DNA from: Paracoccus litorisediminis
GTDB lineage: Bacteria; Pseudomonadota; Alphaproteobacteria; Rhodobacterales; Rhodobacteraceae
Length of the DNA: 64,000 nt
Direction of reading: 5' to 3'
Assembly: GCF_009711205.1 (NCBI RefSeq)
Contig: NZ_WMIG01000001.1
Coordinates: forward strand, 62,001-126,000
Shown one piece after another: positions 13,941 through 23,862 of this stretch. The position numbers and the translations under genes are program-made. Every line of letters starts with the position of its first letter. The stretch's first letter is position 1. The notes under the pieces were generated by a model. That model saw only the letters and a list, made by a program, of their open reading frames with translations, made no database searches and was not told where the DNA came from.

Positions 13941-16397
13941 ATGGTGACACTTTTCCGCTGGCTTGTGCGCCTGACGGTCGGACTGATTGTGGCAGGCGTC
14001 GCGCTGATCGCCCTCGTCTGGTATTTCGCAATCCGTTCTCTGCCTGCCTACAACGCGACCTATGATGTCGCGGGGATCACTTCGCCTGTCGAGATCGTCC
14101 GTTCGACCGAGGACGTTCCTCATATCTTTGGCAAGAACGACCATGACGTCTTCTTTGCCCTTGGCCTTGCCCATGCGCAGGACCGCCTGTTTCAGATGAA
14201 CGTGCTGCGTCGCGCGGCACAAGGCCGTCTGGCCGAGATCTATGGCGCGGGCGCCCTGCCCGCCGATGATCTGGCCCGCCGTCTGGGACTGTTCCGCAAT
14301 GCCGTCGCCTCGGTCGAGGCGCAGGATGCGCCGACCCGCGCCGCACTTGCCGCCTATTCCGAAGGCGTGAATGCCTGGATTCAACAGGTGAACCTTGGCG
14401 CACGCGGTCGCGGCGCGCCGGAATTCTTCCTGTTCCCGGATGAGATTTCCTATTGGGAGCCTGCGGATTCCCTTGCCATCCTGAAACTGCTTGCCGCCAG
14501 TTCGACCACCCAGTTGCGGCGCGAGGTCTTGCGCGCGCGCCTGTCCTTGGCCGCGCCCGAGCGTGGCCAAGAGGTCGTCGCGACAACGGCCGAGCCGCCC
14601 ATGCCCGCCTATGCCACGCTGTTCCCCGATGCCCGCTTTGCCGGGGTCGAGCGTCACGTGCCGCATCCCGACTGGAACACCGGTTTGGCAGGCTACCTGT
14701 CGCCCTCGCTGGGGGCATCGGCCAATGGTTGGGCGGTGGCGCCACGGCGCACGGCTGCTGGCGGCGCGCTGCTGGCCAATGACCCGCAATTCGCGCTGAC
14801 CGCGCCGGGCCTGTGGTATCTGGCGCGGTTGGAACTCGCCTCGGGCGGGGTGATCGGCGGCACGATTCCGGGCATTCCGGCGGTGCTGTCCGGTCGCAGT
14901 GCCGATCTGGCATGGGGCATCACCCCGGCCCAGATCGACGATCAGGATCTGTTCATCGAAGAAGTCCAGCCGGGCGATCCCGACCGGTATCGCGGCGCGA
15001 ATGGCTGGGTCGACTTCACCACCCGCAACGAGACCATCCGCGTCAAGGGCGAAGCCGCGCGCACCATCACCTTGCGCGAAAGCGAAAATGGCCCGATCCT
15101 GCCTGCGGGGCAGTTGGACATTGCCAGCATCCTGCCCGCAGGCCATGTCGCAGCGCTGGCATGGACTGGCGGTCAGGCAGGCGACACCTCGATGACCGCG
15201 TTGATGAGCCTAATGCAATCTCGCACCCGCGAGGATGCCGCGCAGGCGCTTGTGCCGCTGGTCGCGCCAGCGCTGAACGTCACGCTGGCCGACAAGAACG
15301 GCGTGGGTCAGGTGCTGGCCGGTGCCCTGCCCGAGCGTTCGCCCGACAGTCCGATCCATGGCCGGATGCCTCAGCCGGGCTGGAGCGCGGTGCATCGCTG
15401 GCTTGGGGTGAACCCTGCCCCCACGACACTGACCGACCTGCGCCCCGAAGGCGGCGTGGTCGCGACAACGGGTGCCGCCCAGCCCGGCCAGCAGATCGTC
15501 GGCTTTGACCGCGCCAATCCCTATCGGCAGGACCGGCTGCGCCATCTGATCGACAGCCGCGAGGTCCATTCCCGCGACAGCTTCATCGCCGCCCAGATCG
15601 ACGTGGTCAGCCCCGACGCCCGCGCCCTGCTGCCCGTCGTCGCCGCCGAACTGTGGTTCACCGACGAGCCCGCCCCGCAAGGCACGCCCGAGCGCCAGCG
15701 TCAGGACGCCTTGTCCCTGTTGGCCAATTGGGACGGCACGATGAGCGAGCACCTGCCCGAGCCGCTGATCTACTCCTCATGGATGCGCGCTCTGCAGGAG
15801 CGCATCGTGCAGGATGAGATTGGCCCTCTGACCCAGCACCTGACCGAGTTCTATCCCGAATTCATCGAGCGCGTGTTCCGCAACATCAACGGCGCAGGCG
15901 AGTGGTGCGACATCCGCCAATCCACCCCCGTCGAGACCTGCACCCAGATCGCGCGTCAGGCGCTGGACGCGGCGCTGCTGGAACTGACCGACCGCTTCGG
16001 CCCGGATCTGGCCAGCTGGCGTTGGGGCGACGTCCACCGCGCCCGTCATGTCCATCCGGCGCTGGGGGACCTGCGCGGGCTGTCCTATATCGTGAACCTC
16101 GTGCAGCCGACCTCGGGCGGGGATTCGACCATCGCTTTGGCCGGGATGCTGAATGAGGGCACGAACCCCTATCTGAATGTCACCGGCGCGACCTATCGCG
16201 GGGTCTATGATCTGGCCGATCCCGACAGCTCGGTCTTCATCATCTCGACCGGACAATCGGGCCATCCGCTGTCGCGCCATTACGACGACATGTCCGAATT
16301 GTGGCGGCGGGGCGAATATGTGCGGATGTCGCTGGACCCCGATCTTGCCCGTGCGGCGGCCACCGGTGTCACGCGGCTGGAACCTGTTCCCGAATAG
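13941..16397 (+). CDS. Penicillin acylase family protein with altered nucleophile site
   Basis: The protein has 818 residues. An N-terminal membrane helix (LTVGLIVAGVALIALVWYF) is followed by the alpha-chain region with DVPHIFG and GLAHAQDRLFQM, then the beta-chain region beginning near residue 260. In penicillin acylases the beta chain starts with the nucleophile Ser in S-N-x-W and has P22-Q23 downstream. Here the collinear stretch reads A261-N-G-W, with P and Q in exactly the expected places, and the only Ser is one position earlier (S260). Autocleavage and catalysis may thus be lost or shifted. The rest of the fold, including NDPQF and GIPAVLSGRSADLAWG, is conserved. The ATG at 13941 is chosen because the family similarity and the membrane anchor begin there. 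Confidence 0.9.
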   Translation: MVTLFRWLVRLTVGLIVAGVALIALVWYFAIRSLPAYNATYDVAGITSPVEIVRSTEDVPHIFGKNDHDVFFALGLAHAQDRLFQMNVLRRAAQGRLAEIYGAGALPADDLARRLGLFRNAVASVEAQDAPTRAALAAYSEGVNAWIQQVNLGARGRGAPEFFLFPDEISYWEPADSLAILKLLAASSTTQLRREVLRARLSLAAPERGQEVVATTAEPPMPAYATLFPDARFAGVERHVPHPDWNTGLAGYLSPSLGASANGWAVAPRRTAAGGALLANDPQFALTAPGLWYLARLELASGGVIGGTIPGIPAVLSGRSADLAWGITPAQIDDQDLFIEEVQPGDPDRYRGANGWVDFTTRNETIRVKGEAARTITLRESENGPILPAGQLDIASILPAGHVAALAWTGGQAGDTSMTALMSLMQSRTREDAAQALVPLVAPALNVTLADKNGVGQVLAGALPERSPDSPIHGRMPQPGWSAVHRWLGVNPAPTTLTDLRPEGGVVATTGAAQPGQQIVGFDRANPYRQDRLRHLIDSREVHSRDSFIAAQIDVVSPDARALLPVVAAELWFTDEPAPQGTPERQRQDALSLLANWDGTMSEHLPEPLIYSSWMRALQERIVQDEIGPLTQHLTEFYPEFIERVFRNINGAGEWCDIRQSTPVETCTQIARQALDAALLELTDRFGPDLASWRWGDVHRARHVHPALGDLRGLSYIVNLVQPTSGGDSTIALAGMLNEGTNPYLNVTGATYRGVYDLADPDSSVFIISTGQSGHPLSRHYDDMSELWRRGEYVRMSLDPDLARAAATGVTRLEPVPE

Positions 16398-16465
16398 CAT
16401 CGGGGGGTTGAATCCCCCCGCCAGCTGCCGCCATTCTGCGCCAAACCGTTCAGGAGGGCCGCAAA

Positions 16466-17404
16466 ATGCCGCGCAAGATCATCATCGACACCGACCCCGG
16501 ACAGGATGACGCGGTGGCGCTGCTGCTGGCCTTGGCCAGCCCGGAGCTTGAGGTGCTGGGCGTCACCACGGTCGCGGGCAACGTACCGCTGGACCTGACC
16601 CAGCTTAACGCGCGCATCGTCTGCCAGATCGCGGGGCGGGGCGACATCCCGGTCTATGCCGGATGCCCCGCGCCGCTGTCCCGTCCCCTGGTCACCGCCG
16701 AACATGTCCATGGCAAAAGCGGGCTGGACGGCATCCTGCTGTTCGAACCGGAAACGCCGCTGGCCGAGGGTCATGCCGTCGATTTCATCATCGAAACCCT
16801 GCGCCGCGAACCGGCGGGAACGGTGACACTGGTACCGATCGGCCCGCTGACGAATATCGCCCACGCCTTTCAGCGCGCCCCGGACATCGTGTCCCGTGTC
16901 CAGCAGATAGTGCTGATGGGCGGCGCCTATTGCGAAGTAGGCAACATCACTCCCGCCGCCGAGTTCAACATCTATGTCGACCCCGAGGCCGCGAAGCTGG
17001 TCTTTGCCAGCGGCGTGCCTCTGACCGTCCTGCCGCTGGACGTAACCCATCAGGCCGTGACCAATCGCGACTGGATCGAGACCATGCGCGCCAGCGGTCC
17101 GGTCGGCCGGGCCGTGGCTGGCTGGACCGATTTCTTTGAGCGTTATGACCGAGAGAAATACGGCAGCGAGGGCGCGCCGTTGCACGACCCCTGCGCCATC
17201 GCATGGCTGATCCGGCCTGACCTGTTCTCGGGCCGCGAGATCAATGTCGAGATCGAGACCAAGGGCGAATTCACGCTGGGCATGACCGTCGCGGATTGGT
17301 GGCGCGTCTCGGGACGCAAGCCCAACGCGCTGTTCATCCGCGACATCGACCGCGACGGCTTCTTTGACCTGCTGACCCAGCGCATCACGACGCTGGATCG
17401 CTGA
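16466..17404 (+). CDS. Inosine-uridine preferring nucleoside hydrolase family protein
   Basis: The protein has 312 residues. DTDPGQDDA at residues 8-16 is the calcium-binding signature of the family; VTTVAGNVPLD, VLMGGAY and AEFNIYVDPEAA complete the active site. It cleaves the N-glycosidic bond of ribonucleosides for salvage. AGGAGG lies shortly before the ATG. Its stop is only three bases from the stop of the convergent skp-like gene, so there is no room for a terminator between them. Confidence 0.95.
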   Translation: MPRKIIIDTDPGQDDAVALLLALASPELEVLGVTTVAGNVPLDLTQLNARIVCQIAGRGDIPVYAGCPAPLSRPLVTAEHVHGKSGLDGILLFEPETPLAEGHAVDFIIETLRREPAGTVTLVPIGPLTNIAHAFQRAPDIVSRVQQIVLMGGAYCEVGNITPAAEFNIYVDPEAAKLVFASGVPLTVLPLDVTHQAVTNRDWIETMRASGPVGRAVAGWTDFFERYDREKYGSEGAPLHDPCAIAWLIRPDLFSGREINVEIETKGEFTLGMTVADWWRVSGRKPNALFIRDIDRDGFFDLLTQRITTLDR

Positions 17405-17407
17405 TCC

Positions 17408-18079
17408 TCAGGGCTGGGGCGCGGGCGCAGCGGGGGGCGCTTTCTCGGGGGTTTTCTTCTGTGCAGGCTCGGCCGGGCCTGCCCCGATTTCCCGGTCAAT
17501 GCGTTCGATCATCGTCGCGGTGATGTCCGCCGATTGCGCCGAGACAAAGATCGAGCGCTGATCCAGAACCACCACCGCGCCGCGCTCTTTCATCACCTGA
17601 GCCAGAACCGGCAGGGCCGCGCGAAAGAACGCCGCGCGCTCTTCCTCGACATGATCCTGCAATTCGCGCCCGACGCTGTCCCTTTGGCGGCGAACCTCGA
17701 CCACACGCTTGTCGAATTCATCCGCACGTTTGCGGAACTCCTCGGGGCTTAGTGTGGAACGCAGCGCGGTCAGCTGCTCTTCCTCATTCGAGAATTGCAC
17801 CGCAAGACGTTCATTTTCTTCGGCAATCTTGCTTCCGCGTTGGTCCAGATCGGCCTGCACGCGCATCCCCCATGCCGAGGCACTGAACAGTTCCTCCTGA
17901 TCGATGGTCAGGATGGCAGGGTTGCTCTGATCGGCGGGACGTTCCGGCGTCTCAACGACCAGCGCCGGCGGAACGACAGGGCTGTCCTGCGGCGGGGCGA
18001 CCGTCGCAGGCTCTTGCGCCAGCGCGAACGGAGCGCCCAGAACCAGCAGCAAAGCCGCGATGCCCGAGCGCCCGCGCAT
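17408..18079 (-). CDS. skp: OmpH/Skp-family periplasmic chaperone
   Basis: The protein has 223 residues with a signal peptide ending near ALAQ and a Pro-rich linker of about 40 residues. A coiled, charged region (DLDQRGSKIAEENERL to VGRELQDHVEEERAAFF) forms the Skp tentacles, and VVVLDQRSIFVSA is part of the body. It holds unfolded outer-membrane proteins for BamA. Its start shares one base with the bamA stop (TGATG), so the two are translated together. The Pro/Ala-rich tail is longer than in the enteric protein. Confidence 0.9.
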   Translation of the reverse strand: MRGRSGIAALLLVLGAPFALAQEPATVAPPQDSPVVPPALVVETPERPADQSNPAILTIDQEELFSASAWGMRVQADLDQRGSKIAEENERLAVQFSNEEEQLTALRSTLSPEEFRKRADEFDKRVVEVRRQRDSVGRELQDHVEEERAAFFRAALPVLAQVMKERGAVVVLDQRSIFVSAQSADITATMIERIDREIGAGPAEPAQKKTPEKAPPAAPAPQP

Positions 18080-20415
18080 CAGAATTGCGTCGAGATTGTC
18101 ATGTCGAAGTTCTGCTCGAGGTCGTAATCTTCCTTGGCGAGCGCCTTCGAGAAGTTGAAGCGCAGCGGCCCGATCGGCGTCGTCCAGAAGACCGAGGCCC
18201 CGACCGTGGCGCGCACATGCATGCCGTCATCGACCTCGATCCCGTAGGCGCCGATATTGTTGTCCAGCCCCCAGACCGAGCCCGCATCGGCGAACAGGCC
18301 GCCGGCGATGCCATATTCCTCGGGCAGCCCGACCGGGAAGCGCATCTCGGTGCGCAGTGCCCAGAAATAGTTGCCGCCAAGCGCGTCTTCGTTCGGCGCG
18401 GCATTGTCGCGCGGGCCGATGCCATTCGGCTCAAAGCCGCGGATTTTTCCGTTGCCGGTATAGCGTTCAAGGAAACGCGAGTCCTTGTCGTCCAGCATAT
18501 GAACCGCCCCGGCCTCGAACTCGCCAAGGAAGGTCACGCCTTCGCGCCAGGCCTTGCTTTCCACGCCGGAATAGAACGCCGTCGTCACCGATTTCACGTC
18601 GCCACCCAGCCCGGCGAAGTCCTGCGAGAAGCGCAGGCGATAACCGGTCAGCGGATCAAGACCGGCAATCCGGCTGTCATAGCTGTAGGTATAGCCAAGC
18701 GCCGAGCTGATATAGCCACCCTGCTCATTGAACAGGATCGGCGACGAGCCATCCAGTTCCCCGCTGTCGGGATCGACTTCGATCGGGTCGACGTCGAACA
18801 GCGTGTCCTTGCTCAGCTTGTAGCGGACCTCAAGGCGACCGCGTTCCGAAATCGGGAATTCCAGCCCGGTCATCATGCCGACCGAGCGGGTGTTGTAATC
18901 CGAATTGTAGCGGTTGGTGGTGTTGTACCACAGCTGCCCGCGGAATTTCAGGTCGCGGCCGAACAGGAAGGGCTCGACAAAGGTCACGCCCGAGGACTGG
19001 TTGTCCGCACCGGTCGAGAAGGACAGGTTCACCTCTTGGCCGCGGCCAAGGAAGTTCTTTTCCGACAATGAGGCGTTGAAGCCCACCCCGGTCGAGACGC
19101 CATAGCTGACGCCGAAGTTCAGGCTGCCGGTCGGCTGCTCTTCGACGTTCACGTCGACGATGACCTGATCGGCGGCGGTGCCGGGACGGCTTTCGGCCTG
19201 CACATCCGCGAAATAACCAAGCGCCCGCAGCCGCTCGGCCGAGTTGCGGATCTCACGCGGGTTGAAGGGGTCGCCTTCGACCGAGTTGAACTGGCGACGG
19301 ATCACCTCGTCCATGGTCGTGGTGTTGCCCTCGATGTCGATGCGCTCGACAAAGATGCGCTGGCCGCGGGTCAGGGCAAAGGTCAGGTCCAGCGTCTGGC
19401 TGCGCGGATTGCGGGTCACGCGCGGCTCGATATTGACGAAGTTCAGGCCCTTGTTGATCGCCAGTGCCTCCATCCGGCGGATGGTGGTGTCGATGATCGT
19501 CGGGTTATAGACATCGCCCTTGCGGACGCGGTTCTGGGCGGCGAAATCCGCAGCATCGACGCCCGGGATCTCGCTGATCGTGTTCACCGTGCCAAAGGTA
19601 TAGCGCGGGCCTTCCTGGATCTGGAAGGTGATGTAGAACGCATCGCGTTCGCGCGCCACTTCCGGTGCCACGGCCTGCACCTTGAAATCGGCATAGCCGC
19701 GCGAGCGGTAGAAATCGGTCAGCAGCTTTTCATCGACCGGCAGGCGGTCGGGCGCAAAGGTGTCGCGCTTGATGAAGGTCCGCAGCAGGCCCGCCTGCTT
19801 GGTCTGCAGCACGTTGCGCAGCTTCTGGTCCGAGAATGCGCGGTTGCCGACAAAGCCGATGCGCTCGATCTCGGTGACATCGCCTTCGCGGATCTCGAAG
19901 ACCAGATCGACGCGATTGCTGCTGCGACGGATGATCTTGGGATCGACCCGCGCCGCCAGACGCCCCTGCGAGGCATAGACCTTGCTGATCTCGGCGGCAT
20001 CGGCCTCGGCCTGGGCGGGCGAAAAGACGCGGTTGGACTTGGACTTGACGACCTCGGTCAGGTTTTCGTCCTTGAGCCGCTTGTTGCCCTCAAAGGCGAT
20101 GGTGTTGATCGTCGGATATTCGGCGACGCTGACGACCAGCGTGCCCCCGGTCGGCGTCAGCTCGACCTTTTCGAACAGCCCGGAATTCTGCAGGCGCTGC
20201 AGGGCGGCGTTCAGGTCGCCACCTGACACGTCGCGACCGCGCTGCAAATCCAGATAGGACAGGATCGTCGCGGGTTCGATCCGCTGGTTGCCCTCGATCC
20301 TGACATTGTTGAAGACATAGGCGGCGGCGGCACCGGGCACCATCGCCGCTGGTGCAGCCACGGCCAACGCCGAAATCAGCGCAAGTGCGCCCTTGCCGAG
20401 TTTCCGATCCGTCAT
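18079..20415 (-). CDS. bamA: Outer-membrane protein assembly factor BamA
   Basis: The protein has 778 residues from ATG 20415, with GAGGGG before it and a signal peptide (LISALAVAAPAAMVPGAAAA). Five POTRA domains (first one FNNVRIEGNQRIEPATILSYL) precede a C-terminal 16-strand barrel ending in MTISTQF, the terminal-Phe insertion signal. It inserts beta-barrel proteins into the outer membrane. It follows rseP on the same strand after about 100 bases and is coupled to skp. Confidence 0.98.
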   Translation of the reverse strand: MTDRKLGKGALALISALAVAAPAAMVPGAAAAYVFNNVRIEGNQRIEPATILSYLDLQRGRDVSGGDLNAALQRLQNSGLFEKVELTPTGGTLVVSVAEYPTINTIAFEGNKRLKDENLTEVVKSKSNRVFSPAQAEADAAEISKVYASQGRLAARVDPKIIRRSSNRVDLVFEIREGDVTEIERIGFVGNRAFSDQKLRNVLQTKQAGLLRTFIKRDTFAPDRLPVDEKLLTDFYRSRGYADFKVQAVAPEVARERDAFYITFQIQEGPRYTFGTVNTISEIPGVDAADFAAQNRVRKGDVYNPTIIDTTIRRMEALAINKGLNFVNIEPRVTRNPRSQTLDLTFALTRGQRIFVERIDIEGNTTTMDEVIRRQFNSVEGDPFNPREIRNSAERLRALGYFADVQAESRPGTAADQVIVDVNVEEQPTGSLNFGVSYGVSTGVGFNASLSEKNFLGRGQEVNLSFSTGADNQSSGVTFVEPFLFGRDLKFRGQLWYNTTNRYNSDYNTRSVGMMTGLEFPISERGRLEVRYKLSKDTLFDVDPIEVDPDSGELDGSSPILFNEQGGYISSALGYTYSYDSRIAGLDPLTGYRLRFSQDFAGLGGDVKSVTTAFYSGVESKAWREGVTFLGEFEAGAVHMLDDKDSRFLERYTGNGKIRGFEPNGIGPRDNAAPNEDALGGNYFWALRTEMRFPVGLPEEYGIAGGLFADAGSVWGLDNNIGAYGIEVDDGMHVRATVGASVFWTTPIGPLRFNFSKALAKEDYDLEQNFDMTISTQF

Positions 20416-20512
20416 GCTGCCCCTCGTCTTGCCTTTTTGGCAGGTTCGTCCCGCCGGATTTGCCAAGATGGATACAGCGAAGCAGGCCTGACTGTCAAAA
20501 GGCAAGGCTTTG

Positions 20513-21841
20513 TCAGGGACAGAAAAGATCGTTGGTGAGACCGAAGACCATCAGTGCCAGCACAGCCGCCATGCCAAGCGCGGACAGGATGTCGATCACC
20601 CGGTCCGAAGGCTTGCGCCGCGCAACCGCCTCATAGGCATAAAACATCAGGTGGCCGCCATCCAGCACCGGCACCGGCAGCAGGTTCAGGAAACCGATCG
20701 CCGCCGACAAAACGCCGATCCACCACAGGAAGTCGCTGCCCCCCGCCGAGGCCGCCTGCCCGGTGCTTTCCGCGATCGAGATCGCGCCGCCCAGATTGCA
20801 GCTGCCGATCTGGCCCGAGATCATCGCCCACAGCCCCGACAGCGACGAGGCGATGATGTCCCAGGTCCGCGCCGCGCCCAAAGACAGCGCCTCGACGACG
20901 CCGGTCGAGCGCGTGGCCGGGTCGAAATAGGTCCCGCCCCCGGTCACGCCGATCATCCAGCGCTTTTCGTAACCCTCAGCAGTCGGCAGGTCCTGTTCGC
21001 GTGGGATCAGGGTATAGTCCGCCTCGCCCTGCCCCTCGCGCCAGACCCGCAGCAGCAGCGGCGCGCCCTGCGCTGCCAGCACCCGCTCGCGCAGTTCGTC
21101 AAAGCGCGAGACCGGCTTGCCGTCGATGGCGAGGATCACATCGCCCGCGCGCAACCCTGCATCGGCGGCGGCACTGCGCGGCGCGATCCCCGTCAGCAGC
21201 GCCGGCATCGGATCGGGGCCGGGCACGGTCAGTTCCCGCCCGTCGCGGCTGACGGTCCAGTCATGCACGGGTTTGGGTGGCAAATCGGTGGCGATCCGGC
21301 CCAGATCGGCCCAGTTTTCCACCTTTTGCCCATCCAGCGCCACGATGCGGTCGCCCGGCTCCAGCCCGATCTGGACCGAGGCGGGTGCCGCCCGCAGCGT
21401 GCCGACCTGCGGCGTATCGACCGGCATGCCCTGCCACATCGCGACCCCGCCAAAGACCAGAATCGACAGGATGAAGTTGAAGATTGGCCCCGCCGCCACT
21501 GTCGCGAAACGCGCCCAAAGCGGTGCGCCGGGCAAGGATTGGCGGGCCAAACTCGGATCAACAGCTGCGCCCGAACCTGCGCTGGCGGCATTGCTGTCGC
21601 CTAGAAAGCGGACGTAACCGCCCAGCGGGATTGCCGCGACCTGCCACAGCGTCCCGTGCTTGTCCCGACGAGAGAACAGTCGCGGGCCGAAGCCCAGCGA
21701 GAACACCTCGGCCTTGATCCCCGACCAGCGGCCGACGATGTAATGGCCGTATTCATGCACGGTCACGATGATCGACAGCGCCAGAATAAAGGCGCAGGCC
21801 GTCCAGATCAGCCCGCCCAGATCCGCGATCAGCGCGCTCAT
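20513..21841 (-). CDS. rseP: Site-2 membrane metalloprotease RseP
   Basis: The protein has 442 residues from ATG 21841, which overlaps the dxr stop (ATGA). The zinc site HEYGH is at residues 29-33 in the first membrane helix, and the second active-site motif LLPVPVLDGGH is near the C-terminus. Two PDZ domains lie between (LEPGDRIVALDG and LRAGDVILAIDG). It cleaves anti-sigma factor and signal-peptide remnants within the inner membrane. The order dxr-rseP-bamA is typical for Proteobacteria. Confidence 0.96.
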   Translation of the reverse strand: MSALIADLGGLIWTACAFILALSIIVTVHEYGHYIVGRWSGIKAEVFSLGFGPRLFSRRDKHGTLWQVAAIPLGGYVRFLGDSNAASAGSGAAVDPSLARQSLPGAPLWARFATVAAGPIFNFILSILVFGGVAMWQGMPVDTPQVGTLRAAPASVQIGLEPGDRIVALDGQKVENWADLGRIATDLPPKPVHDWTVSRDGRELTVPGPDPMPALLTGIAPRSAAADAGLRAGDVILAIDGKPVSRFDELRERVLAAQGAPLLLRVWREGQGEADYTLIPREQDLPTAEGYEKRWMIGVTGGGTYFDPATRSTGVVEALSLGAARTWDIIASSLSGLWAMISGQIGSCNLGGAISIAESTGQAASAGGSDFLWWIGVLSAAIGFLNLLPVPVLDGGHLMFYAYEAVARRKPSDRVIDILSALGMAAVLALMVFGLTNDLFCP

Positions 21842-23010
21842 GCCGCACCTGCCGTGCTGGCAGCCAGCCGACGTCCGCGCAGGTCCCATGCCAAAACGTC
21901 ATCCAGCGATGCCGGGCTGGCCGAGAAGCCGGTTTCGCGCGCGCAGGCCTCCAGCGCCCGTTCGACCGCCGGAGCCATATCCATGAAACCGATCCGTCCG
22001 GCGATGAAATCGTCCAAAGCCTGCTCCTTCGCGGCATTCAACACTGCGCCTGCGGCACCGCCAGCGCGGATCACCTCTCGGGCAAGGCGCAAGGCAGGCC
22101 AGCGCGTCTCATCGGGGGCGGAAAATGTCAGGCTGCCAAGCGCCGCCAGATCCAGCGCCGCGACCGGCAAAGCCGCGCGATGCGGCCAGTTCAGCGCGTA
22201 GCCGATGGCATGACGCATATCGGGCGCGCCCATATGCGCAATGCTCGCCCCATCGCGGTGGCTGACAAAGGCATGGATGATCGACTGCGGATGGACGAGC
22301 ACCCGGATGCGTTCCTCATCAATGCCGAAAAATTCGTGTGTCTCAATGACTTCCAGCGCCTTGTTGAACATCGAGGCACTGTCGATGGTGATGCGCTGCC
22401 CCATGGCCCAATTCGGATGACACGACGCCTCCGAGACTGTCGCGCGGGCCAGCCGCTCCAGCGGCCAGTCGCGGAACGCCCCGCCCGAGGCGGTGATGGT
22501 CACGCTTTCGACTTGTTCGAGGTTTTCACCATTAAGCGACTGGAAAATAGCGGAATGTTCGGAATCAACCGGCAGAATGCGGGCACCGCTGCGTGCAGCC
22601 TCGGCCATGACCAGACGCCCCGCCGCGACAAGGCTTTCCTTGTTGGCAAGCGCCAGCGTCCCGCCACGGCGCAGGACCTCGAGCCCCGGAGGCAGACCCG
22701 CCGCGCCGATGATCGCCGACAGCGTCCAGTCAGCGGGACGGGCGGCGGCCTCGGCAATAGCCTCGGGCCCTGCAGCAGCCTCGATCCCGGTGCCGGCAAG
22801 CGCCTCGCGCAGTTCGGGCAGCTTCTCGGGCATGGCCGTAACCGCAATCTCGGCCCGCAGGGCGCGGGCCATTTCGGCCAGTCGTGCGACATTCGACGCG
22901 CCAGTCAGGGCGATGGTCCGGAAGGTCTCCGGCTCGCCTGCCCGCATCAGCAGATCAAATGCACTTTCGCCGATAGAGCCGGTGGCCCCCAGCACGGAAA
23001 TGCTGCGCAT
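21838..23010 (-). CDS. dxr: 1-deoxy-D-xylulose 5-phosphate reductoisomerase
   Basis: The protein has 390 residues. The NADPH-binding motif VLGATGSIGESAFDLL starts it; PVDSEHSAIFQSL and SVTITASGGAFRDWPLE form the metal and substrate sites. It commits DXP to the MEP pathway of isoprenoid synthesis, which feeds the uppS product encoded just upstream. Three bases separate it from the cdsA stop. Confidence 0.98.
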   Translation of the reverse strand: MRSISVLGATGSIGESAFDLLMRAGEPETFRTIALTGASNVARLAEMARALRAEIAVTAMPEKLPELREALAGTGIEAAAGPEAIAEAAARPADWTLSAIIGAAGLPPGLEVLRRGGTLALANKESLVAAGRLVMAEAARSGARILPVDSEHSAIFQSLNGENLEQVESVTITASGGAFRDWPLERLARATVSEASCHPNWAMGQRITIDSASMFNKALEVIETHEFFGIDEERIRVLVHPQSIIHAFVSHRDGASIAHMGAPDMRHAIGYALNWPHRAALPVAALDLAALGSLTFSAPDETRWPALRLAREVIRAGGAAGAVLNAAKEQALDDFIAGRIGFMDMAPAVERALEACARETGFSASPASLDDVLAWDLRGRRLAASTAGAA

Positions 23011-23013
23011 CTC

Positions 23014-23862
23014 TCAGCCTCCGATTTCCGGAAGGATATGGAAAAGCATCAGCACCAGCGCAAGCAGCAGCGCACCCGCCATCGCGTCAAAGCGATCCAT
23101 CACCCCACCATGGCCGGGGATCAGGTCGGAACTGTCCTTGGCGCTGACCCGGCGTTTCAGCCAGCTTTCGGCAATGTCGCCGAACTGCCCGGCAATGGCC
23201 AGCAACGGCCCGATCAGCAGGATGCCTGGTCCGGCGCAGCCGAAGGCGTACAGGATGCCAGAGAGGACCAGCGCCCCAACCCAGCCGGCCAAAGTGCCGC
23301 TCCAGGTCTTTTTCGGGCTGATCGAGGGCCAGAAGCGTGGCCCGCCCAGTTTGCGCCCGACGAAATAGCCCAAGACATCCGATTGCACGACGGTCGCCAC
23401 GATCCACAGCACGGTGGGCAGGCCCATCACCTCGCGCAGGACGACCAGCGCATAGCCCGCACCAAGGATGGTCGCGGTGAAGGCGATATAAGCCCGGCGT
23501 TCGTGGCTATGGGTGCCCGGAAGGCCCGCAAGGATCGGAACAAGGGTCAGGATCAACGGCCAGTCGCCCGGCAGTTCGACCATGGCGATCAGGACCAGCG
23601 CCGACAGGACGGCAATCAGGACGGGATGGCGCGGGCTGTGAAACTCGGGGTGACGCCAGCCGGTCAGCCGCGCCAGTTCCCACATCATCAGCCCGACCAC
23701 GATGGCGACGCCGAAATGCAGCCACATGCCCGAGGAGACCAGCAGCAGCACACCCAACAGCAGAAGCAGTGCGCCCCAGCCGAACCGGGTTCGCAGATCG
23801 GCCCATTGGCCCGACTTCAACTTGCCGCGAAGACCTCCGGGGGGAGTATCAGGCACCCTCAT
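23014..23862 (-). CDS. cdsA: Phosphatidate cytidylyltransferase
   Basis: The protein has 282 residues with about eight membrane segments. The CTP-transferase signature SWLKRRVSAKDSSDLIPGHG (followed by GVMDR) is complete near the C-terminus. It makes CDP-diacylglycerol for phospholipid synthesis in the inner membrane. It overlaps the uppS stop by ATGA. Confidence 0.97.
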   Translation of the reverse strand: MRVPDTPPGGLRGKLKSGQWADLRTRFGWGALLLLLGVLLLVSSGMWLHFGVAIVVGLMMWELARLTGWRHPEFHSPRHPVLIAVLSALVLIAMVELPGDWPLILTLVPILAGLPGTHSHERRAYIAFTATILGAGYALVVLREVMGLPTVLWIVATVVQSDVLGYFVGRKLGGPRFWPSISPKKTWSGTLAGWVGALVLSGILYAFGCAGPGILLIGPLLAIAGQFGDIAESWLKRRVSAKDSSDLIPGHGGVMDRFDAMAGALLLALVLMLFHILPEIGG

